A stretch of 6,036 bases of DNA, from the NCBI GenBank assembly GCA_020433835.1, contig JAGRBY010000454.1, positions 1 to 6,036 on the forward strand, in the 5' to 3' direction. Source of the stretch: Anaerolineae bacterium. GTDB lineage: Bacteria > Chloroflexota > Anaerolineae > 4572-78 > J111. The notes under the pieces are model-generated. The model was not told the DNA's origin. It saw only the letters and a program-made list of their open reading frames with translations, and searched no databases. Positions 1-4,806 of this stretch are shown here, piece by piece. The translations under genes were made by a program, and so were the position numbers. Numbering within the stretch: the first letter of the stretch is position 1; the number at the start of each line of letters is the position of its first letter.

Positions 1-18
1 ATCGGGCTTCGTTCTCTC

Positions 19-43
19 AGCACGACGGCTTCAGCCTCGTGCT
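19..43. repeat. Strong stem-loop near left edge
   Basis: The arms AGCACGA (19-25) and TCGTGCT (37-43) are perfect complements. They enclose a second stem, GGCT/AGCC, offset by one bulged C, so the structure has about ten base pairs and a tiny loop. On the plus strand it is followed by a moderately T-rich stretch (CTTCTTGATCT), so it could be a weak terminator for a plus-strand transcript. On the minus strand no T run follows. The structure is certain in the sequence; its function is not. Confidence 0.4.
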
Positions 44-101
44 CTTCTTGATCTCCTTGGAACCCATATTGAGCCAAAAGTTAACCCGTGGAGCGTGGTA
101 A

Positions 102-199
102 AGAACCCAGGTTTTTGCCTAAATTGTAAGTGTGTTGCCCACTTGAGCACCAAAAATAAGCCTTTGTGGGTCCTCATGTTCAAGAAAAACCTGGGTTCT
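102..199. repeat. MITE-like element with 15-bp perfect terminal inverted repeats
   Basis: AGAACCCAGGTTTTT at 102-116 is exactly repeated in inverse orientation at 185-199, enclosing 68 bases. Inside, CCCAC (138-142) can pair with GTGGG (166-170), or CTTGA (142-146) with TCAAG (180-184). TAA stands immediately outside or overlapping both ends (99-101 and 199-201), as in a short target duplication, but this is one base out of perfect register. No transposase is encoded. Because of the long loop I favour a non-autonomous mobile palindrome over a terminator. The plus-strand reading frame of 70 codons that crosses it has no ribosome binding site and looks accidental. Confidence 0.5.
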
Positions 200-226
200 A
201 ATGCTATCACGATTGTGTGCAGAGCT

Positions 227-249
227 ACCCTTTGTGTGCCTTCGTGGAT
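227..249. repeat. Short dispersed-type repeat (CCTTTGTG...CTTCGTGG motif)
   Basis: On the minus strand this reads ATCCACGAAGGCACACAAAG. From memory, it resembles a short CCACGAAG/CACAAAG motif scattered between genes in many environmental bacterial genomes. A degenerate second copy (14 of 18 bases: CCTTTGTG shared, then interrupted identity) lies at 161-178 inside the neighbouring inverted-repeat element. The family assignment is from recollection and was not searched. Confidence 0.3.
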
Positions 250-269
250 TATCTCGCTTTGTTTGGTTC

Positions 270-300
270 CGGCTCACCCGGGTTTAGGCCGGGGCAGCCG
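270..300 (-). terminator. Terminator-like hairpin just after the substrate-binding protein gene
   Basis: CGGCT (270-274) pairs with AGCCG (296-300) and CCCGG (277-281) with CCGGG (289-293). A symmetric two-by-two internal loop separates the stems and the loop has seven bases. It begins three bases after the TAG stop of the minus-strand lipoprotein gene, the usual place for a transcription end or a 3' mRNA stabiliser. The leftward transcript has no U run after it (GAACCAAACAAAG), so a classical rho-independent terminator is not proven. Confidence 0.4.
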
Positions 301-303
301 CGT

Positions 304-2001
304 CTAGCTGTCGATCCAGACATCGTTTAAGAAGATGCGCTCCGTTGAAGCCCCGGCGATGGGGACGTTCATCACGTTCTGGGCCATAACGACCGGTTTG
401 GTGTAGTAGGCCAGCATAACATAGGGCATCTCTTCCAGGATCAGGTCTTGGATTTCTTTGTAGATTTCCGCCCGTTTGGTCTCGTCGGTTTCGCTGCGCC
501 CGGCATCGATCAGTTCATCGAACTTGTCGCCTACAGGTGTACCGGCCACGCCGGTTTCAAATTGCGCCGTCGCTTGCGAGGAGTGGAGCAGCCGCACCTT
601 GTTATCGGGATCGGGCACCCACAGGGAGCGTTGGTTCATATTAAGCTGCGATTCGCCGCCCAAAACTTTGCCCCAGTAGGAACCGGCATCGAGGCGATCA
701 AGGGTAACGCTGAAGCCCACGGCTTCGAGATCGCTCTTGACCAGTTCGGCCATTTGGGGCCAGAAACGGTTGTCTTCATAGGAAAGCGTCAGCTCGATAG
801 GCGTAGACAGGCCCGACTTTTCGATATGCTCTTTGGCCTTGTCCAGATCCTGGGTGCTAATCTCGCGGCCGGAGGGGTCAAAGCCGAACTCGGTGGGGCC
901 AACCAGGGTGGCCGGCAGCTCGCCCAAACCGTTGAGCACGGCCGCAATGGCGTTCTCGCGGTTGACTGCGTAGTTGATGGCCAGGCGGATGTCTTTGTTG
1001 TCCATCGGCGCGTTAAGCTCGCAGCAGCCCAGGAAGAGATCGATCAGGGGCGGGCCGGCTTCCACTTTCACTTTATCCGACTGCTTGAGCCGTTCGACGG
1101 CAGAGGAGGGCGGGTAGGGCGCAAAGTTGACTTCACCCGACTCGATGGCGGCCAGCATAGCCCCTTCGTCGGGGTAGCCGCGAATAACCACGCTGTCGAG
1201 CGGCGGGCGACCATCCCAATAATCTTCGAAGGCGCTCAGGGTGATTTCCTGGCCCGGCGTGAATTTATCGACTTTGAAGGGGCCACACCCGACCAGATTG
1301 ACATTGATGTCGGCTCCAAATTCGTCCAGCGCCTTAGGGCTAACAATGACGGCGGCGGGGTGGAACAGGCGATGGAGTTGGGCCGCATCGGGCGATTTGA
1401 GAACAAGCTTAACGGTGTATTCATCTTCGGCAGTGATTGTATCCCAGTTGGCGAAGCCGGTTTCTACGTACATGTATAGACCCGGCACGTAGCTGGAGTC
1501 TGCCTCGTTGGTTTGACGGGTCAGGCTGCGGACAATGGCTTCGGCGTTGAGATCGGCTCCATCCTGAAACTTAACACCCTCACGAATTTTGAAGGTGTAG
1601 GTTAGCCCATCCTCTGAAACTTCCCACGATTCGGCCAGAGCCGGCTCGGCCGGATCGGTCCAATTGGTGCTGCTTGGGCGGGTCAGGCCGTCACATACGT
1701 TGTCGAGAATGTTGGCTACGCCGAATCCGTTCCACAGCCCCGGCTCAAGCGACTCACCGACCGACTCGGCGGCAAAGACCAGGGTGCCACCAATTTTTGG
1801 CCCGGATGCAGCGGCAGCCTCGGCGGCCTCCGTTGTGGCTTCTGCCACCGGGGCGGCTGCGGGGGTAGCCGGGCTGCAGGCCGAAATCAGCGGCCCTAAG
1901 GTAAGCAGGGTGCCGAAGCCGGCTCCATAGCGCAAAAAGTCGCGGCGGGTGAGTGCTTTGCGCAGTTGCTGTTTATCATATTCAAACTTTTTTTCTTTCA
2001 T
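304..2001 (-). CDS. ABC transporter substrate-binding lipoprotein, family 5 (oligopeptide/nickel type), Tat-exported
   Basis: This 565-residue protein should capture a solute outside the membrane and pass it to an ABC permease. Residues 18-24 (TRRDFLR) form a twin-arginine motif. A hydrophobic stretch (25-41) and the lipobox ISAC follow, with Cys42 as the lipid anchor. Residues 43-68 are a Pro/Ala/Thr/Glu-rich linker. The mature domain then opens with GGTLVFA and carries the family 5 signature around ESWEVSEDGLTYTF and REGVKFQDGADLNAEAIV. Length fits the family. I start at the ATG at 2001 because GGAGGAG stands six bases before it; an in-frame TTG at 2016 overlaps that ribosome site and is rejected. 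Family members bind peptides, nickel, sugars or other solutes, so the ligand is unknown. No permease or ATPase genes are seen downstream. A promoter candidate directly upstream suggests its own transcription. Confidence 0.93.
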   Translation of the reverse strand: MKEKKFEYDKQQLRKALTRRDFLRYGAGFGTLLTLGPLISACSPATPAAAPVAEATTEAAEAAAASGPKIGGTLVFAAESVGESLEPGLWNGFGVANILDNVCDGLTRPSSTNWTDPAEPALAESWEVSEDGLTYTFKIREGVKFQDGADLNAEAIVRSLTRQTNEADSSYVPGLYMYVETGFANWDTITAEDEYTVKLVLKSPDAAQLHRLFHPAAVIVSPKALDEFGADINVNLVGCGPFKVDKFTPGQEITLSAFEDYWDGRPPLDSVVIRGYPDEGAMLAAIESGEVNFAPYPPSSAVERLKQSDKVKVEAGPPLIDLFLGCCELNAPMDNKDIRLAINYAVNRENAIAAVLNGLGELPATLVGPTEFGFDPSGREISTQDLDKAKEHIEKSGLSTPIELTLSYEDNRFWPQMAELVKSDLEAVGFSVTLDRLDAGSYWGKVLGGESQLNMNQRSLWVPDPDNKVRLLHSSQATAQFETGVAGTPVGDKFDELIDAGRSETDETKRAEIYKEIQDLILEEMPYVMLAYYTKPVVMAQNVMNVPIAGASTERIFLNDVWIDS

Positions 2002-2007
2002 TGCTGA

Positions 2008-2014
2008 CTCCTCC
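2008..2014 (-). promoter_or_regulatory. Ribosome binding site deciding the lipoprotein start
   Basis: GGAGGAG reads leftward from 2014 to 2008, six bases before the ATG at 2001. An upstream in-frame TTG (2016-2014) shares its G with this site, so it cannot use it. The protein therefore begins MKEKKF. Confidence 0.85.
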
Positions 2015-2167
2015 AATCAGTAGTTACTTATTCAGCAGTCCAGGCCTGGCCGTGGGTTTGAAAAGGCGGGATAGGGCAGGTTGGAAGGACAAATGGTGGG
2101 TGGATAAAGTTAGGTGCGATCTGTCGGATAGTTTTCTAGCCGATGACCCGTCCGCAGACGATAGGCT

Positions 2168-2186
2168 TAATGCTGCTGAAGCATTA
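2168..2186. promoter_or_regulatory. Palindromic operator candidate overlapping the -10 element
   Basis: TAATGCT (2168-2174) and AGCATTA (2180-2186) are perfect 7-bp inverted arms around a 5-base centre. The half nearest the promoter shares TAAT with the -10 hexamer proposed at 2188-2183, and the rest covers the expected transcription start. That is the classical position for a repressor, probably regulating uptake of the transported solute. The regulator family cannot be named from the site. Confidence 0.45.
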
Positions 2187-2211
2187 GAAAGTTACTTGTT
2201 ATTGTTTACAA
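2183..2211 (-). promoter_or_regulatory. Sigma70-type promoter candidate for the substrate-binding protein
   Basis: Reading leftward, TTGTAA (2211-2206; four of six against TTGACA) is followed after exactly 17 bases by TCTAAT (2188-2183; five of six against TATAAT). Transcription would begin near 2176, leaving a leader of about 175 bases before the ATG at 2001. A small inverted repeat, ACCAT/ATGGT (2227-2240), lies upstream of the -35 element. It was found by eye and not scored against background. Confidence 0.45.
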
Positions 2212-2250
2212 AGCAGCTACGGTTTTACCATTATCATGGTGCGCGTGTGG

Positions 2251-2270
2251 TTACATGGTTTCTCCTCCTT
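2251..2270 (-). promoter_or_regulatory. Consensus ribosome site followed by ATG and an immediate TAA
   Basis: Reading leftward, AAGGAGGAGA (2270-2261) and AACC lead to ATG (2256-2254), which is followed at once by TAA (2253-2251). Distance and sequence are ideal for translation initiation, yet the frame contains only the start codon. The same bases encode the last residues (QGGETM) and stop of the epimerase-like gene. It could be the relic of a lost downstream gene, a start-stop element, or chance. Confidence 0.5.
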
Positions 2271-3042
2271 GTTGTTGATGTTCAATAAAGGTTATGGCTT
2301 GCTGAACCTGCGGAACAAACGGATCGGACACGCCACATTCAAAGGTGTACCAGCCCGTGTAACCGATGTGTTGTAAGGCGGCCAGCCCGGCGGCAAAGTC
2401 GATGTGACCCTGACCCGGCAAGCGGCGGTTGTTATCGGCCAGGTGGACGTGGCCGATCCAGGGGCCGGCTTGTTCGATGCCGGCTTCGATGCCGGCTTCG
2501 GTGATATTCATATTGTGAAAGTCCAAGCACAGCCGAATATGGGGGTTATCCTGCTGGCGACAAATGGCCAGCACGGTAGCGACATCCCGCCAAAAACGGC
2601 TTTCGAATTGGGTAATCGGCTCCAGATAGATGGGGACATCGAGCGTCGAAGCCAGACGGGCCAGTTCATCGACGGCGCAATCGACCTGGGCCTGCTCGCC
2701 CGGCGGCGGTGCCGGGAAGGGCGGAAACAGCGGCAGCGGATCTTGGGGCCGGTATTCGGCGGTCAGCAGCACGGCCATGTTGAGTTCGGCAATGGCCTGG
2801 CAGGCTTCGGTCAGCCAGCCGATTTGATCAGGTTTGTAAAGGGCCAGCCCGCCCACCACTACGGCCACCAGTGCCAAATCGGCATTGTCTGCGGCCCGGC
2901 GCAGTTCCGTTTGCCACTGCTCCAGGTTCATGGTGGGAAAGATGATCGACTCGACTCCCCGGCAGCCGGTGGCGGCAATGGTTTCGCACTGGGCAGCCAG
3001 GGTGGGGCCGGGCACCATCGTGGTTAGCATTGAGAATTGCAT
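2251..3042 (-). CDS. Sugar phosphate isomerase/epimerase family protein (xylose isomerase-like TIM barrel)
   Basis: This 263-residue protein is of full length for the AP-endonuclease-2-like TIM-barrel family, which includes xylose-isomerase-like, hydroxypyruvate-isomerase-like and sugar or inosose epimerase/dehydratase enzymes. The expected metal site is visible: Glu141 in YLEP, Asp174 with His176 in CLDFHN, His200 in HVHLADNNR and Glu235 in YTFECG, plus the family's GQGHIDF loop at 210-216. The conserved Arg of the ADNNR turn is present. It is a soluble cytosolic enzyme with no signal peptide. The ATG at 3042 is preceded by AGAGGA at a good distance. Upstream lies a perfect palindrome and a terminator, so it probably begins a new transcript. 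The substrate is not determined; by context it may act on a sugar or polyol derivative. The last six residues overlap an embedded ribosome binding site. Confidence 0.88.
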   Translation of the reverse strand: MQFSMLTTMVPGPTLAAQCETIAATGCRGVESIIFPTMNLEQWQTELRRAADNADLALVAVVVGGLALYKPDQIGWLTEACQAIAELNMAVLLTAEYRPQDPLPLFPPFPAPPPGEQAQVDCAVDELARLASTLDVPIYLEPITQFESRFWRDVATVLAICRQQDNPHIRLCLDFHNMNITEAGIEAGIEQAGPWIGHVHLADNNRRLPGQGHIDFAAGLAALQHIGYTGWYTFECGVSDPFVPQVQQAITFIEHQQQGGETM

Positions 3043-3067
3043 ATAGTTCCTCTTGAAAATAACCCAT

Positions 3068-3093
3068 GTAGGGCAAACTTAAGTTTGCCCTAC
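3068..3093. repeat. Perfect 26-bp palindrome in the epimerase leader
   Basis: GTAGGGCAAACTT (3068-3080) is followed directly by its exact reverse complement (3081-3093), with no spacer. It ends 26 bases upstream of the epimerase-like ATG at 3042, so if transcribed it would form a hairpin just ahead of the ribosome site. From memory, the sequence resembles small dispersed GTAGGGCAAACTT palindromes found between genes in several phyla; I did not search it. It has no U run and is unlikely to be a terminator. Confidence 0.6.
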
Positions 3094-3145
3094 GAATGCT
3101 TTATTCCCTGTGGTGTTCTAACATAGATGCTTGTAATCCAGCCTT

Positions 3146-3200
3146 AAAAACACAAAAAGCCTCACGCGCACGGACAAAATGGTAGTCCAGGTTGAGGCTT
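3146..3200 (-). terminator. Rho-independent terminator, leftward
   Basis: Reading leftward, AAGCCTCA (3200-3193) pairs perfectly with TGAGGCTT (3164-3157). An inner GGAC/GTCC stem (3188-3185 with 3175-3172) and possible wobble extension outward strengthen it. A T-rich tail (TTTTTGTGTTTTT, about 3158-3146) follows directly. This is the expected end of the oxygenase/dehydrogenase/lipoyl transcript, about 270 bases after its last stop codon. It could instead be an attenuator in a long leader of the epimerase-like gene. Confidence 0.65.
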
Positions 3201-3212
3201 CTCGGCCAGAGA

Positions 3213-3230
3213 TGATGTTACGCAACATCA
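3213..3230. repeat. Small perfect stem-loop upstream of the terminator
   Basis: TGATGTT (3213-3219) and AACATCA (3224-3230) form a 7-bp stem with the four-base loop ACGC. It lies 12 bases before the terminator hairpin in the leftward transcript. It may protect the 3' end or be part of a structured leader. No known RNA family is recognised in 3201-3332. Confidence 0.4.
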
Positions 3231-3332
3231 GGCATTTCATTGTTGGAGAGCGATATTAGAAGCGATAATCGACCATAGTCGTTGTTGTCGGTTTAGCTTG
3301 GCTCAACCCTCCGCGTTCTTATTATTGAATTA

Positions 3333-3471
3333 GAAACTGTTTTAAAAGCGTTGAAGGGTCCACAGATGGACACAGATTCTCACAGATACTATCAAAGGTT
3401 AGATAAAAATCAGTGACTATCCGTGTAAATCTGTGGACAACTCTGTAAACGCTGACTTTTCAAACAGCTTC
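3333..3471. repeat. Nested inverted-repeat element (CCACAGAT/ATCTGTGG family)
   Basis: Two sets of inverted arms are nested. The outer arms, 3333-3348 and 3456-3471, match at 14 of 16 positions (GAAACTGTTTTAAAAG against CTTTTCAAACAGCTTC). The inner arms, GTCCACAGAT (3358-3367) and ATCTGTGGAC (3429-3438), match perfectly and continue imperfectly inward with CACAGAT/ATCCGTG. CACAGAT occurs three times in the left half (3361, 3371, 3381). From memory, such CCACAGAT...ATCTGTGG units are widely scattered in environmental bacterial genomes; not searched. The outer arm ends at the base adjoining the lipoyl gene's stop codon. It encodes no protein. Confidence 0.6.
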
Positions 3472-3714
3472 TTAGGCTGCGTCGATATAGGCGATAATTT
3501 CACCCACCGGCACTTCTTCATCGGCCGGATAGAGCAGTTCGACCAGCGTGCCGCTGACGGACGCTTCCAAATCTTCGTTTACCTTTTCGGTTTCAATCGT
3601 CACGAGCACATCGCCGGCCGAGATCGGATCGCCCGGTTTGAAGTGCCACTCTACGATTAATGCTTCGGTCATCGTCATGCCAAATTTCGGCATGTAGACG
3701 GGGGTGCGTGCCAT
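3472..3714 (-). CDS. Free-standing lipoyl-domain protein of a 2-oxoacid dehydrogenase
   Basis: The 80 residues form one biotinyl/lipoyl domain and nothing else. It begins with the typical VYMPKFGMTMTEALI strand, has the hallmark tight turn IETEKVNED with Lys44 as the lipoylation site, and closes with the mirror half (SGTLVELLYPADEEVPVGEIIAYI). Glu/Thr/Glu before the lysine fits lipoate rather than biotin, which prefers EAMKM. In a normal E2 this domain is followed by a peripheral subunit-binding domain and a catalytic acyltransferase domain; both are missing. AAGGAGA stands five bases before the ATG at 3714. The gene follows E1 beta on the same strand after 114 bases without a terminator, so it is probably co-transcribed. 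Its role would be to carry the acyl or aldehyde group made by E1. It may be natural or a truncated E2, because a repeat element starts right after the stop. Confidence 0.9.
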   Translation of the reverse strand: MARTPVYMPKFGMTMTEALIVEWHFKPGDPISAGDVLVTIETEKVNEDLEASVSGTLVELLYPADEEVPVGEIIAYIDAA

Positions 3715-3828
3715 ACATTCTCCTTAACGTCGGTTGTAGAATAACGTCCTCAATCTGATAGGGGCGGAGTACGTAGTGCGTAACGGGTTAAACCGGTGAG
3801 GAAGTTATTTAATTGCCATTGTAGTCGT

Positions 3829-4794
3829 TTACAAAGTTCTTTTCACGGCCGCAACAATCTCATCCGGTGAGGGGATGACCGCCTTCTCTAAGAGCGGGCT
3901 GGCGGGCATCGGCACGGGCTTGTTGGTCACGCGCTGCACCGGCGCTTTAAGATGAGAGAACGCTTTTTCGGCTACGGTGGCGGCCCATTCGCTGGCTGCG
4001 CCGCAGGTCGGATAGCTTTCGTCTACGGCTACGAAGCGTCCGGTTTTGGCGACGCTTTCCAGAACCAGCGTCTCATCCCAGGGAGAGAGGGTGCGCAGGT
4101 CAATCACTTCAACCTTGATGCCTTCTTGTGCCAGCGTTTCCGCCGCTTTGAGGGAATGATGAACCATCAATCCGGCGGTGCAAATGGTGACATCGCTGCC
4201 TTCGCGTTTGATATCGCCCTGGCCCAGGGGGATGACGTACTCCTCATCCGGCACCTCGCCCCGCCGACCGCCGAGCGTCAGTTGGTTGAGAAAAACGACC
4301 GGGTTGTCGTCTCGAATGGCGGCTTTGAGCAAACCCTTAACATCGTAAGGCGTGCTGGGGGTGACCACTTTGATCAGCGGCATATTCATAAAGAAAGGAT
4401 GAACCGGCTGGCTGTGATGCGGCCCGGCTCCGATGCCGCCGCCGTTTTGGGTCATATAGACGATGGGTAGGGTGGCCTGGCCGCCAAACATGTAGCGCAT
4501 GGCACCGGCCTGGTTGGCGATCTGGTCGAGGGCCAGGTACAGGAAGCTGCCAAACATCAGGTCGATGATGGGGCGTAAGCCGGTCGCCGCCGCGCCAACG
4601 CCGGCTCCGGCGACACCTAACTCAGAAATGGGGCTGTCGATGACGCGCCGGTCGCCGAATTCGGCGTGTAAGCCGCGCGTGCCGGCAAATACACCCAGGC
4701 GCACATCTTCGCCCATGAGGAAGACGTTTTCATCGCGCCGCATTTCTTCCATTAAGGCTTCTTTGATTGCAGCAATATAGGTTTTTCTTGGCAA
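3829..4794 (-). CDS. 2-oxoacid (pyruvate/acetoin-type) dehydrogenase E1 component, beta subunit
   Basis: From a TTG start the protein has 321 residues, the usual size of an E1 beta subunit. An N-terminal transketolase-like pyrimidine-binding domain contains GEDVRLG (28-34), DSPISELG with Glu58 expected to activate thiamine diphosphate, and GPHHSQ (124-129). A C-terminal transketolase domain carries VIDLRTLSPWDETLV and RFVAVDESYPTCGAASEW. With an E1 alpha partner it would decarboxylate a 2-oxoacid, or cleave acetoin, and pass the product to a lipoyl group. I cannot separate pyruvate, branched-chain and acetoin types. AGGAGA, overlapping the oxygenase stop, lies six bases before TTG at 4794. 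A longer frame from 4854 would overlap the oxygenase and adds residues unlike the family. No E1 alpha gene is seen, which is unusual, since the two subunits are normally adjacent. The lipoyl-domain gene follows. Confidence 0.92.
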   Translation of the reverse strand: MPRKTYIAAIKEALMEEMRRDENVFLMGEDVRLGVFAGTRGLHAEFGDRRVIDSPISELGVAGAGVGAAATGLRPIIDLMFGSFLYLALDQIANQAGAMRYMFGGQATLPIVYMTQNGGGIGAGPHHSQPVHPFFMNMPLIKVVTPSTPYDVKGLLKAAIRDDNPVVFLNQLTLGGRRGEVPDEEYVIPLGQGDIKREGSDVTICTAGLMVHHSLKAAETLAQEGIKVEVIDLRTLSPWDETLVLESVAKTGRFVAVDESYPTCGAASEWAATVAEKAFSHLKAPVQRVTNKPVPMPASPLLEKAVIPSPDEIVAAVKRTL

Positions 4795-4806
4795 TGTATT
4801 TCTCCT
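4792..4806 (-). promoter_or_regulatory. Ribosome binding site and TTG start of E1 beta, overlapping the oxygenase stop
   Basis: Reading leftward, the oxygenase stop TAG (4807-4805) contributes its last two bases to AGGAGA (4806-4801). After six bases comes TTG (4794-4792). No ATG or GTG in frame lies nearby, and translation from TTG gives the family-typical start (M)PRKTYIAAIKEAL. The tight spacing suggests translational coupling of the two genes. Confidence 0.75.

Noticed and set aside
95..307. Plus-strand frame of 70 codons at the left edge
   Set aside because: It runs through the inverted-repeat element and other repeats, starts with GTG without a ribosome site, and resembles no protein family.
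448..1479. Plus-strand open frame of 343 codons opposite the substrate-binding protein
   Set aside because: It lies entirely antisense to a gene with clear family signatures, has no recognisable domain or ribosome site, and its composition is that of a mirror frame.
2040..2049. CCAGGCCTGG palindrome in the lipoprotein leader
   Set aside because: A 10-base palindrome is expected by chance at this GC content and does not extend.
1953..2288. Plus-strand frame of 111 codons across the lipoprotein leader
   Set aside because: It overlaps the start of one real gene, the end of another and the promoter candidate between them, with no domain or ribosome site.
2404..3027. Plus-strand frame of 207 codons opposite the epimerase-like gene
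   Set aside because: It is an antisense shadow of a gene whose metal-binding residues are all visible.
3118..3240. 40-codon minus-strand frame through the terminator
   Set aside because: It has no ribosome binding site, no family resemblance, and part of it is the terminator stem and T run.
3060..3471. CRISPR-like array or riboswitch
   Set aside because: The repeats are inverted and of different kinds, not evenly spaced direct repeats, and I recognise no conserved riboswitch core.
3715..3828. Possible terminator or promoter between E1 beta and the lipoyl gene
   Set aside because: Only short imperfect repeats are seen (GGTT-A-AACC, TACG-TAGTG-CGTA); no T run and no convincing hexamer pair. 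Read-through is the simpler view.
3952..4470. Plus-strand frame of 172 codons opposite E1 beta
   Set aside because: It is an antisense shadow with no initiation signal or domain.
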